Source: Brienomyrus brachyistius | Taxonomy: Eukaryota > Chordata > Actinopteri > Osteoglossiformes > Mormyridae | NCBI RefSeq assembly: GCF_023856365.1 | Contig: NC_064542.1 | Coordinates: 9,169,363-9,233,362 of the forward strand | Direction: 5' to 3' | Length of the DNA stretch: 64,000 nt | Shown: positions 42,313 through 64,000 of the stretch, piece by piece | Numbering within the stretch: position 1 is the first letter of the stretch | Layout: each line of letters begins with the position of its first letter | The notes under the pieces: generated by a model | Told to the model about the DNA's origin: nothing | Seen by the model: only the letters and a program-made list of their open reading frames with translations | Database searches by the model: none | Program-made: the position numbers and the translations under genes

Positions 42313-43064
42313 GTGCGGTTTCTTCCCCAGTTTGTGCAATTGATGAACCAGTCAAAGAGAATAGTCAGATGTCTATTACGATTCCAGTATTTTGCAAGAG
42401 ATTTCTGTGTTAGTGATGAAGTCACAAGCATACAGAGAGCAGAAATGGTTATTCATCTGGAACAAGAGAAAAGTAAACTAAGTATGAAAGGTGGCCACCA
42501 TCTTTAGCAGCTTCTATCAAACAACAGTGGTCTTCTACAGGGTATACCCTCAGAGCATACAACAAAGGGCAAGGCGAGAACCTTACCTTTAACGACGTAC
42601 CGCTAAAAAGGAGCTCTGGAAATCCATTGGAACACAAAGGAATAGTTTCAGGTTCTCACTAGAGGATCATGTAGCACCATGACATACTGTCAATAGGCAA
42701 CTCAGTATATGATCCTTTTGGTTTTGTTGCCCTCGGTTGAAAAAGAATACAGATGATTTGTTTCCTAAGTATTGCTAGAGGTAAATCTGTTGCCTGAGAA
42801 TCTAAAGCCACAGTGGGAGAGTTGGAGGAAATCCCTTAATCAGTATTGCTGTTTATTTGCCAACTGATGTTATCAGAGCAGAATTATATTACTACTACAG
42901 ACTACTACTACATTAGCAGGCATAGTTGGTGGCCTTTTCCTAAAGCTAAAGGGACCACAATACCAAGGTTGGATTTGGCGGCTGCTGTGATCTTAGTTAC
43001 GATTATAAATACGCTCAGAGAAGAACCACAGGGTCATGCCCAAGAGTTTATACACTGCCTATGA
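42313..43064 (+). pseudogene. BEL/Pao-like retrotransposon remnants
   Basis: Two fragments. At 42313-42507 an open frame includes KRIVRCLLRF and later SDEVTSIQRAEMVI, resembling the segment before the integrase of BEL/Pao elements. At 42846-43064 another includes TTIPRLDLAAAVILV, resembling the start of their RNase H. In intact elements the RNase H precedes the other segment, so the order here is scrambled. No protease or complete reverse transcriptase is seen. Confidence 0.4.
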
Positions 43065-43173
43065 TCATTTGAGTTCTTTCAAAAAATGCCTGCAAACCAG
43101 CGCCGGCAAAACATTCATTTAATATGCGTTGTACATGAATGTAGGACTTCTATGTTTGACAGTACATTAATTT

Positions 43174-43470
43174 CATGTTGTAGCGCTGGTGGGATCCATC
43201 AGGTGCCGTGGTGTGTGGGACCGTAGCCGGCCGTGCACGTAATGTAAATAGTCTTGTACAGTTAGTGTCTGTTGTTCCGTTACTCTGTGTATTATGCTGT
43301 TTAATGTCACTACTTGTAAATAGTGGTGTGTCTGTATTAGTAGTTGATGAGACTAGCACGGTGCACAGTGCGTATGCATTGAGTATGCGTGGTAGGGGTA
43401 CAATAAAGGCACCTGATGGTTAAAATTATAACTGTTCCCTGGCTCATTAGGTCATACTGTTTGGCTCATG
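43174..43470 (+). repeat. Possible LTR remnant
   Basis: Starts TGTTGTAGCGC, contains AATAAA (43402-43407), and a candidate end ...atgaca lies near 43470. It follows the BEL/Pao-like fragments. No second LTR was identified, so this is inference. Confidence 0.3.
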
Positions 43471-46400
43471 ACACATTAAGTTAATATGCATTGTATATTT
43501 CCTTTGAGTGTCATATATAGACCATATATGATCTGAGTAAACAAGATTGGTATGTTATTTAAAAAAAAAAAAAACCTTTTTACCAACTTCACACCATCGT
43601 AGGATTTCCTCTTTCCAACACGTTTGTTCCAGCAAGGGATTGTGAGGTAGAAACCAGTTCATTAGCCAAGCGGTAGATCAGACAAACTCACAGGAAGGCA
43701 TCTGATCCTGTAACGTTAATACCAAACCAGCATGGCAGCTGTGTTCCCACCAGTAATGTTCCCAAAAGAGTCGAGCCAATTATATCAGCAAAGGGTGAAC
43801 TTCATATTAACATCCTTGGTTTCAAAATGAGGTTTCATACAAGCTGCCCCCTCCATATTTTTACCTATATAATGTAGATTATATCAACATAGTGTTTGTA
43901 TGCAAGATCTTCTAAGATAGCGTCTCCGTAAACTTTCTATGATAGCTTGTCCAGTTCTATTGCTAGAAGCTGCGTAATAATGATGAAATAAATTGGTTAC
44001 TGAGACTAATTTCGTAAGCAGGATTTTTGAATTAATGATTGTCACCATCCTCTACATCCCAGTGATATTTTGATGCTGTACTGAAAGACGGATATTGTTG
44101 TAATTTTCCCTGGAACTGTTGCTTTTATTTAAATCATTTTGCGGTTAAATTTCTCATCTGACATCCTGATTGTAACAGAAATATGACTACATTCAGCATA
44201 GTTTACCTTAATTGTTGGTTGGTATGAATCAAGGTATAAGAAGTGACTTGTATTACCATGAATGTATTTGGCATTTAGGAATTTGTCTTACAAATTGCAT
44301 TTCTGTGTGACCTTTTTTAAAGGCATAGATCTGCTTTTAAGACCAAAAATTTAGTCCATATTTTTAACAATATATAATTTATTTACATCCATTTCAGGTT
44401 GAATTACTATACATACCTTTCTGAAATTTCATATATTTATATATATATATACATAAGGCCAAGTAAAATCTTGAATGCACTTAGAAACGAATTTTCAAAA
44501 TTCTACCCACAAATCCATAATATTGTCTGAAAAGTACAGAAAATCTCCTTCGACAGATTTTCCACTTCCACAAAACTTTTTTTTACGACATGTAATTTAC
44601 ATTGTCAGAAGAAGGAAGGTAAACGTAGAAAAAAATAGTACAATTGCATAAGCTGTGGCATGTAATAAGTACAGCATTTTTGACTTACAGAAAGGCAAGG
44701 AAATTTTTGATTTAAGAAACATTCGCTAATACAGTTATCAGTTTGAAATAAAAATCAATTGGGGGGAATGCACATTCTTTACATAAAACCTTTGAATGCA
44801 GTTGTGAAATGTATAGTCAGTCAGCTTTTAGTTTCACTGGCTAAAATGTATGATTCCTAATTTCTTGAAAGTTTCTCTTAAGGTGTTTAGCTATACTGAA
44901 TGTCAAGAATGCTACCAGCAGGTACTAAGAGTGTTCTAATGCTTAGCTTAGCCGAATTTGCCATGTATGTTTAATGATATCCTACAGTATGGGGAGTGTA
45001 CATATCTGAGAACTTATTTTGTGTTTTTACTGGAAAGCCAAAAAATGAGTTTTTTTTTTTTTTTTGCTGATATTACTCTGTTTTGCATGATATGTATTTC
45101 TGTGTATATATGCATGTATTACTAGATGTATGGAATACAAAAAATCTTCCCTTTATGGCTTAAGCGATTCTCCAGGTAGAAGCAGTATTCTGGTCTACTG
45201 TCCTATTTCTGTTAGTATAATAGTCAAAATCCTGCGTCACGCTAACAGATATGCAATTCAACATAATACCAAACAAAAAAACATACACAAGATTTTTTCA
45301 GGACAGTGTAAACCCTCAACATGGCAGAAATCATTGATAAAGCAGAATATCTCCAATGAACAGTATGCAAATACTTCACAGGTTATGCTTTGACAAACAC
45401 TGTACCAGTTTCTTTTTTTTCCTTTTGGTTATAACTTTCTATAATAAAATAGCATTTTACATGTCTTTTACAAAGAACTTTATTACGGTACGTTACTGGT
45501 ATAAAGACTGATATGAAAGTGTTGTCATGACATTTGACTTTAAAATCACATGGATAAACTGAAAACAATTGTGTGTGAGCTGTCTGCTGATGCAATGGTA
45601 TGCAAATAAAATCTGGTCAGAGCGTTATATAGGTAGATTTCCAATTTCTTACATCTGCTTATGAATGAATAAAGCTTGTGGGTAATTATCTCTGACACTG
45701 ACACTAAACGAATGTCATCTAATAAAACTTTGGTTCCCAACTTTGTATAGAAATGTTCTGATTTTAAATAATTATATATACAGAACAGTGAAACAAAATG
45801 TCATTTGTCTATGGGAAAAAAAAACCAAGTGGATAATAAAATCTGCACAAAGGGAACATTTCGCTTGCTGTGTCTTCTGGCTGTTTTCCAATGCAATTTT
45901 ATCTAAAGTGCGATAAGCATAGGAACTTCAGAAAGGAGTCCTTTCAATCCCAGAGTGGCAAAAAAATGCAAAGACTTCCAATGGGCACCAGTGCCATTGC
46001 TGTACATTTCCCAAATAGTAGTCAATATATTCCCTTTAGTGACGCAACATCTGAGCCTTGGACTAAACATGTTTATAATTTCTATGAAATATCATTTTAA
46101 AAATTATTTCAGGTCATACTGCCCCTGCAACTGGGGCTTTTTAAAAGAGGTTTTTCTCCGCAGGCATAGGTTTGGTTTCAGCAATGGTAGGGACCAAATT
46201 AGCCCCTCCCCCTCCCCCCAAACACACACGGACCTCCAATATTGGTAAGGACTTGTGCCTGCCATCCAAACCCAAATCAACACCCATGCTTAGCACAAAA
46301 CCCAAAAGTTGCAATATACAGTGAGTTTCTCTGTTAATGATAACAAAAGACTTGGAAACGTAGCAAAAAAAAGTTTGTCATGTATATGAAATTTTTCACC

Positions 46401-48639
46401 TGAATTCTTCTCCAAGTTCACATACAGAAACAACACAGAAACTGCTGAAACACTGACATGACCATACAAGTTACATAAGGACCTGATACATAAAACTTAA
46501 TAACAGATGTTTAATATAGTGATTGTTGAAATATATTTTCCTCTTTATTTTATGATGTCCTGATGTATTTTAATGTTTAAAAGTACATATAGTGCATATC
46601 GACACATTTACCCATTTTCTGGACTTGTACACTAAACCAAACAATTGACGTTGTTAAACCATACTATAGCCTATGGGTCTGAAGCAAAACATACTACTGC
46701 TTTTGAAACATAGACATAGAAATGGCCACTGATAAAGATCCTTCTGTCAATTGATGTTGAATAGAGCAGGTGGGTTGGGCGTGATCAATGATACATGAAG
46801 CAGTATCAATAATGTTTTCATCTATGAATCATAATTTGGTCTTAATAACCAAAGCTATGTTGTGTGTAAACTATGTGGACAGAACATTCTTTGCACACTC
46901 CTTGGTTAAGCGTAGGGGCGTGACGTAAGTGCTGTCGACATACAGGAGTAAATAAGACGTGTGCGGAAAAGCGCTTCATTCTCTCCTGTGGCGGAATAAG
47001 CGCCTCTCGAGCAGCTGTAAATGTCAAGCTCCACCCCAGCATGAAATGGCCCCTCCCATGGCGATTGATCGGCCGTTCTACCTGCCACTGACGTGTCATC
47101 AGTGTCATAAAGACTGCCTGCTTTTTCTTTTCGTCTCCGTTTCCCATTAGCAGGTCTGTTCATAAAGGCTCCACATCCAAAATAAAACAGTCTGGCCTTG
47201 TATTCAGAATATATTCTGCTACTAATTTGAGATATATATTTAGTTAGGTGATGAAATCAAAGAAATATAATGCACCAGTGATTCTTCACAGAAATTATCT
47301 TGTTTTCTTTCATTTATTTCAGCCTGGGTCTCACTATGAAGTATTGATAAAGAAGGATAAAGCAAGAATCTGAACCCCCCCCCCCCCCCCTTTCCTTTTG
47401 GCCATTTTCTTGTGTAATACATCTTGTCCCTGCAGGAATTATGCAATCAAAAAAGAAATTTATATTCATAAATTTATATTTGCACTTGAAAAAGTGTACT
47501 AGATACCTTAAAGTCCAAAAGCTACGTTTAGAAAATAAACAAAATATATAGAAAAGCAAACAAAAGCATTTGATAAGATAGCGTTTCAATGTTAAAATGG
47601 GTTGCTACAGCGGATTGAAAGGCGCAGAATATTTTTGTTTCAGAATTTGCGTCTTTTATAATATACTGCAAGAAAACAAAAGGGCTAGTATTAGAATTCC
47701 GAAAGCAACCACACTCAATAAATAATTAAAATTGTATAAATTCATTTTGGTACAAATGTCCTCATAAAAAGAGTGGACCTAAAAGTATAATAGGCCTTAA
47801 TGAGTTTTACAACTGATGTGCCCAAGAAGTAATAAAAAAAATGTTTTTGAAATAATACAAAATTCCAATCATTGTCCGAAGTGCACATTTAACCATTTTA
47901 ACCATTAACATAAGGAAACCTTCATATGATATAAGAAAAAAAAAAACAGTACTGACATGCGAAATGCCATTGGGTAAAGCTTTTCTGTTCAGAGTGGGGG
48001 TGTTTCACAGACCTTTTTGAAGCCCAAAGGTGCAATTTATTTTGTGTCTAAGGATCAATGCACGTAGCTTTTGATGTATGACGGAAAAACATCAAACACA
48101 GCATCAAACCACCGTTTACTGTCAAATTCTGTATATTGTACATTATTTTCTTTTATCACTGCACATAATTTGTTCACTATATATACCAAAAATATACAAA
48201 AAAATCCTTCTGCAAAACAGACAGTTGACCTTTATTTTTGTTACTACTGATATTAATAAACCGATTCATTATAATTGACAGATGCTTCATATCTTCTTAT
48301 TTGCTTATTTGCTTCACTGATCATTTTAATACGCGCTATAATATAAATGTCATGGTAATATTTATGAATACGAACATTAGGTATTTCCCTTTGGTGCACA
48401 AAGTAGTGCACTGCTAAGCGTTAAGGTATACTTCACATGGAAGTCTAATATACAAAATTTCGAGAGAGCTGCTTTTATGCATTCACACTTAGCTTACAGG
48501 ATACCTGAAGTGTGCATTGTTTGTTGAAATTTACTTTGATGTGTTGGTACGGAACACTTTCTCGATTTTAAATGATTAAACTTATGGTAATGAAAAGAAT
48601 ATGATTGAAAACACAGTATCTGATGCAGGTAGATATTTT

Positions 48640-49050
48640 CATCCATCCATTCATCCATCCATCCATCCATTTTCCAAACCGCTTATCCTACTGGGTCGCC
48701 GGGGGGGTCCGGAGCCTATCCCGGAAGCAATGGGTACGAGGCAGGGAACAACCTAGGATGGGGGGCCAGCCCATCGCAGGGCACACTCACACACCATTCA
48801 CTCACGCATGCACTCCTATGGGCAATTTAGTAACTCCAATTAGCCTCTGCAATGGGCAATTTAGTAACTCCAATTAGCTTCTGCATGTCTTTGGACTGTG
48901 GGGGGGAAACCGGAGTACCCGGAGGAAACCCCACGACGACATGGGGAGAACATGCAAACTCCACACACATGTGACCCAGGCGGAGACTCGAACCCGGGAC
49001 CCAGAGATGTGAGGGAACAGTGCTAACCACTGCACCACCATGCCGTCCCG
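48640..49050 (-). mobile_element. Full-length V-SINE (DANA/mermaid type), 411 bp
   Basis: Flanked by identical 12-bp copies of GGTAGATATTTT (48628-48639 and 49051-49062). On the minus strand: a tRNA-derived head with A-box-like tggtgcagtggttagc (49022-49037) and B box ggttcgagtc (48985-48994), the conserved core (gtttgcatgttctcccc, tttcctccgggtactccggt), a tail with gggataggctccgga, and a (ATGG)n 3' end. A 34-bp segment is tandemly doubled inside (48818-48851, 48852-48885). Confidence 0.9.
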
Positions 49051-49269
49051 GGTAGATATTTTGTAATTTAAAATGTTTTTGTAAATGGTCATTATAAATG
49101 TAATTGACATTATGGTAAAAAAAACACATTTAAATATATCGATAATTTAAAATATTATCAGTATATTCTGACAAAAACAGAACCTTCTGAATTTAACAAT
49201 ACCTTGGAATACCTGTGAAGACTGTTGTCATTAAATGAAAATAAATGATATATTAAAGCTTACATAATA

Positions 49270-49275
49270 TTTATT
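49270..49275 (-). promoter_or_regulatory. unc5a: Candidate proximal poly(A) signal of unc5a
   Basis: AATAAA on the minus strand, 434 nt after the stop codon. Others exist further out (for example 44378-44383), so 3' UTR length is unresolved. Confidence 0.3.
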
Positions 49276-49708
49276 CAAGATTTTCAGTTAACCAGGGGAC
49301 ATCTTATTAGTGTAATCTTTTACGGCTTCTCTGAATCATGTTTTACATGCATAATCTGTGAAACATCCCCAATGTGTCATTACCTAAGTCTTGTGTCAAA
49401 AGCAGAACGGATATACAACGAACTTATTAACCTCCTTTAAAAAAGGACTGCTGAATTTTTTTATCACTTTCAAATGTCTGAGTCATGGAAAAAATGGTTC
49501 GCTTTGATAACAACACATTAAAATAATTACCCCAGATGGCATTGCATGGAACTTGGGTTTTAGTTCATTTGTGAACAGGACACAGGGGCACACTGGAGTG
49601 ATGATCCCTTTGTATATATATCCTTCATTTACACAGGTGCTCTTTTTTAACTCTCTCATCCTCCACCCCCTCGTTGTCCTGGCTGGGTTGGTCACACCTC
49701 TTCCTGTA

Positions 49709-60177
<10,469 letters not shown>

Positions 60178-63100
60178 CTGCAGGATGAGAAGGCATCAGG
60201 GTTCAGCGACAGGCGTCTCATCTCGTTCTGTGGCACGAGCACTGGAACCAGTTTGCCCAGAGCGATACACAAACTATTTTTCAAATTTAAAAAAAATATC
60301 ACATTTTCTGATACATTTGTGCAGAAGGAAAAATGGTCTTTAAAAACTTAAAAGTCACCTTGCACGACCTAGTCTTCTGGTCCAAAGGAAGAAAAAAAAT
60401 GGATTTATTCAGGAAAAAAACAATGATTTATTAAAGCAGTTATTGGGAAGGACTTTTTGATAATATCAAAGAACACAAGGCTTTTATGATGCATGAAACC
60501 AAACTGAAGAAAACTGCAGCAGGTTTGGTTGCCTCGCTGAATCTATACCAACGGAAGAAAAATAAAAAAAAAAGGAACTTTAAGAATCTCCATTGAAGAC
60601 CTGTGCATGAATAATTCACATGTTTTCTTCTTTATGTGAATATGGATGCACTTGAAGTACTTTTCAAAGAGAACAAATTAAGACACAGAATCTCAGTGGT
60701 TCCTACCTACATAGCAGAGATTCAATTTTATGCAATCTGTACCTTATTTGGGTAGGCTGATTTCAATTAATATGGTGACACACCCGTTAATTAGCCATTA
60801 GGTGTGTCTACATCTTTTACATCACATAATAATTCTATTACTGATTTTGCCTTTGGCATATCGTGATGCAGACACTATAGTAAATTCTAACTGATGCTGA
60901 AGGACAGTTAACATGAAATAGTAAATATACAGCAGGAATTTCTCTGTCATTTGTTTTTAAAATGCATTTTAAAAATCCACAAAATATGGTTTTTGTGTTT
61001 GAATATTTACAGCCTTTAAGCAGAACTTTACAAGCTATTTGCTGTTTTCAGATAAGAAATAATGAATTTGCGAACAAACGATCTGAAACTTTGCTATTAA
61101 AATTATCCGATGATTGCAACCTTAAACATCCCTTTTTCTTCATCACTGAATCTGAAAATGAATTTGCTCACCTCAGTAGTACTTAATATATCTGTACATT
61201 TTGTTTTTCCTAAGTGTGCTGGTTTAGCAGCTACTCAGTTTAACCTCTTTTTTCTTGACAGCATAGAACCCTTGACCTGCTTTGCTAACGTATAATGAAT
61301 GAAGATGGACGGATAATAGGCCTTTTCTGAAAGAGTCAAGTGCTCTTCGACAAAGGAAAAGCTACCTAACTACCACCTATGTAATTTTTGATTAGTGGAA
61401 GGGTCAGGGTCTGGGTGTCCATGTGCCCTTTGTCTAGGTATAACATTGAAAGTTGAATAGGCGATGATTCAACATGGCTAGAATGTGTCAGCTATGCCTG
61501 AAGGGTGGTAAACTTTGAAGAGCTTTACAAGCTTCTCTAAAGTGTCTTTTGCAGAGACAAAAAGGGTATTTTATGGATGCTACAAAGTGGTTCATTTAAC
61601 ACAGTTCTTAGGGGCCAATTATTCTTCTGTAGCGATGATATCATTAGCATTGCAAATTGATGCCGATGGACTTAAGACTTATTCCTGACCTAGCTGCAGA
61701 TCTGGCTGGCTGCTGATAATAGGGATTAGGGTAGGGGAGAGGCCAAAGCAGGATGTCAATTATTCAAGTTAAAATACACCGAGTACGGACCAATCGGCTG
61801 TTAGTCACTCACTTTCCACATTAACAAAAGGGGACCAGCTAACAAGGTTGGGAAAAGTAGCTCCTCTTAGACCGAATACCAATATTTAACTGATTTAACA
61901 TTTCAACATATATTCTATGAATAATCCCTCTATATATGCTCCATTATCCTTTTTCATTTACAACTTTATGGAATGATAAGGTGCACAATCAAAGTTCAAA
62001 GGAGTATTTTCTCCCCCTAGATAATGTCAGTAACCTTGAAATACAAATCGCCTGACACTGATGTTCACATAAATCTACAATATACCCCTATTCTATACGC
62101 CACTCTCATCAATGTCATTCAATGAATGGCCATTCAAATAATAATAATGATACCAATAATAATAATAATAATGCCGGTTACATTAAGATGTTATGCCACC
62201 CCGGCCAGGTCGCACTGAGGTGCACAAAGTGTTTTGATTTAATTTAAAAAATGAAAGATTCACTGGGAATGCAGTGCCAGATTCTGTGTTAGGCTATGCC
62301 AGGACCACCCTTTAAGTCCCTGGGCTGGCTGGAGCAAGCGGAAAGGAAGAAATAGGGGGGCGGCAGAAGCGGATTAAAATTCCCATGTCCAAGTCACAAG
62401 GGGGCCCGCTTCAGAGACACAGATAACGGGATTAGCGCCGGCACAGCTACATGTCCGCGGCACGCACAGCTGGGGTCCTGACGGACTCCATTATGCATCC
62501 TAAATGACAGAAATTTGTATACCTCATGCACTTAACCTCTGCGACTGCTTCCGGAATGGGCCAAGCAGCTTTTAAAAGCTGATAAACTAAGTCCTCACAC
62601 AATTAATATGGGGGTAAAAAAACCAAATAAGCTAATATTCAAATGTGTGCCTTTTTTTTTTACTTCAAGATTTAAGTCTATGATAGCCATTACCAGTGTA
62701 AAGCATTCAAATTGAAATTTCCTTCCTTTGAGCTCCAAAATTCTTCAGAAATCTTGGACACGAGAGATAAACATTAACTGCTTTCCAGTTACTCCATTAA
62801 CTAGAGACATCAGTATACAAATATCGGCACCCAAAAGCAAATAGGAAGATACACCATATTACCTCTGCACAACATCTCAAATTACTTGAAGGTGATGTAC
62901 AGCCATTTTAATTTAAATTCATTTTTCCCCATCAGTTAGATTTTGACCATAAATTCTATTATGTACTGCTAGAATGAGGAAATAGAGGGTTCAGTTACAG
63001 TCATCTGTACTCAAAGAATACAGCCATGCATGTCCAAATCCAATCTTACATAACAGTTACAAATTTGTGCAAAATCAATCCTTGTGAGTGCCATTTAATT

Positions 63101-64000
63101 GAGAAGAGTGCTAGAAATTTCTGCATAAACTAGCGTGAAATGGTAAAACTGCATCTCCACATTTAACTAAAAAGTAAAGACGGCAGTCACATGTGACTGG
63201 CTCTCGAATGTCACTGATCACAATATGACATTTTATTCAATCCTGCAGTGTTTTACTGGATCCTTTTATTTTCCTGGCTGAGGTCATAACCCATCCATTT
63301 AACCGGTCAGTTTTCCCAGTGCAAGAAAACACTTCTTTCTTTACTTGTAAACAAGTGGTGAAAGTCAAATTGATCATTTATTTTAAGAGGAATCCTTACA
63401 GGTATTGCAGAAGATATTTCCTGCAACAATCACATGGGCTTAAAATGTTCGTTTTGTGTTTCTTTCCGAGAATATGTTTGTTAGAGTAATCATTTTGGAA
63501 ACAGGCAGAGGAAGAACTGTAATACATACATATAAACCAGAAAATTGTCCTGTGGGTTATAATTGAAATTTTTGAATAATTTCAGTATGAAGAAAGACTG
63601 ATGTGATTCTGTGTATCAGCATATTAAATATGTATTATTACCGATTAAGACCCAAAAATAAATGTAAAATGTACTTCAGTCATGATAAACAAATGGTTAT
63701 TATATAGCATTATAACATTACTATTACATATTAGTAATTATCAGCCATATAAATGAGAAGTCGCCACCAAAAACACTCACAACAGCGTACACATTGGTAT
63801 TGACATCAATTGTAAAAGGGCAGTAGCTACATTAAAACATTTATTTATGATAATATCAATTACAAATTATGATGGAAGATTTTAGTATTATTAGACTCTA
63901 ACAATAAATTCAAAATTTCCGGTCTGAAAATGAATTCTTGTTAGGAGCAAATTTCATTTTTAACTTGCTTATTATTTGACCTGAAAGAGGTTTGCATATT
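60178..64000 (-). other. unc5a: unc5a intron running off the right edge
   Basis: At least 3.8 kb with no recognisable UNC5 exon. A GC-richer, non-repeat block at about 62170-62480 contains GGATTA-type homeodomain motifs and AGATAA. The rest is AT-rich with an (AAT)n tract near 62140-62171. Confidence 0.55.

Larger units (their letters stand above)
39106..49269. other. Intergenic region between pdlim7 and unc5a
   Basis: No conserved gene seen. Left half is repeat debris: minisatellite and SINE (39340-39675), MITE end (39690-39763), paired coding-like modules (40650-41745), unnamed repeat (41950-42300) and retroelement remnants (42313-43470). The right half, 43850-48600, is AT-rich with no recognised transposon and may be long 3' UTR of unc5a. 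One intact SINE lies at 48640-49050. Confidence 0.55.

Overview
The window looks like nuclear DNA from a ray-finned fish. It holds intron-split vertebrate genes, long (GT)n microsatellites, C/G homopolymer runs, tRNA-headed SINEs of the DANA/mermaid (V-SINE) type with a (ATGG)n tail, hAT-type MITEs and decayed LINE and LTR-element remnants. There are no operons, CRISPR arrays or bacterial signals. Gene identities below come from residue-level recognition of conserved families, not from a search.

Left part, about 2.5-39.1 kb, + strand: one complete gene, pdlim7 (Enigma; PDZ plus three LIM domains). I place a TATA promoter with MCAT, CArG-like and AP-1 motifs near 2.5 kb, an untranslated first exon near 2.57-2.70 kb, and twelve coding exons from ATG 3676 to stop 37101. 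All splice junctions are GT-AG, the phases agree throughout, and the product is 494 aa. A separate terminal exon at 30098-30194 gives a LIM-less form of 254 aa, matching the known mammalian short Enigma isoform. A 36-nt phase-neutral cassette exon is possible at 27597-27632.

Middle part, about 39.1-49.3 kb: intergenic. It holds a SINE-derived minisatellite, an unnamed interspersed repeat, two diverged copies of a coding-like module, BEL/Pao-like retroelement debris with an LTR-like end, a long AT-rich stretch, and one full-length SINE with a 12-bp target duplication.

Right part, about 49.7-64 kb, - strand: the last four coding exons of an UNC5 netrin receptor, best matched to unc5a. They encode the UPA-like region and the death domain. 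The rest of the gene lies beyond the right edge. The final exon carries an apparent extra T that breaks the death-domain frame, either a real truncation or an assembly indel. Its introns hold SINEs, MITEs and a dead LINE.

pdlim7 (actin/Z-line adaptor) and unc5a (axon guidance and dependence receptor) lie tail to tail and have no known shared pathway. The main items for follow-up are the pdlim7 splicing features, the unc5a frameshift, the tail-to-tail adjacency and the SINE-born minisatellite. I did not find a convincing new biological system.
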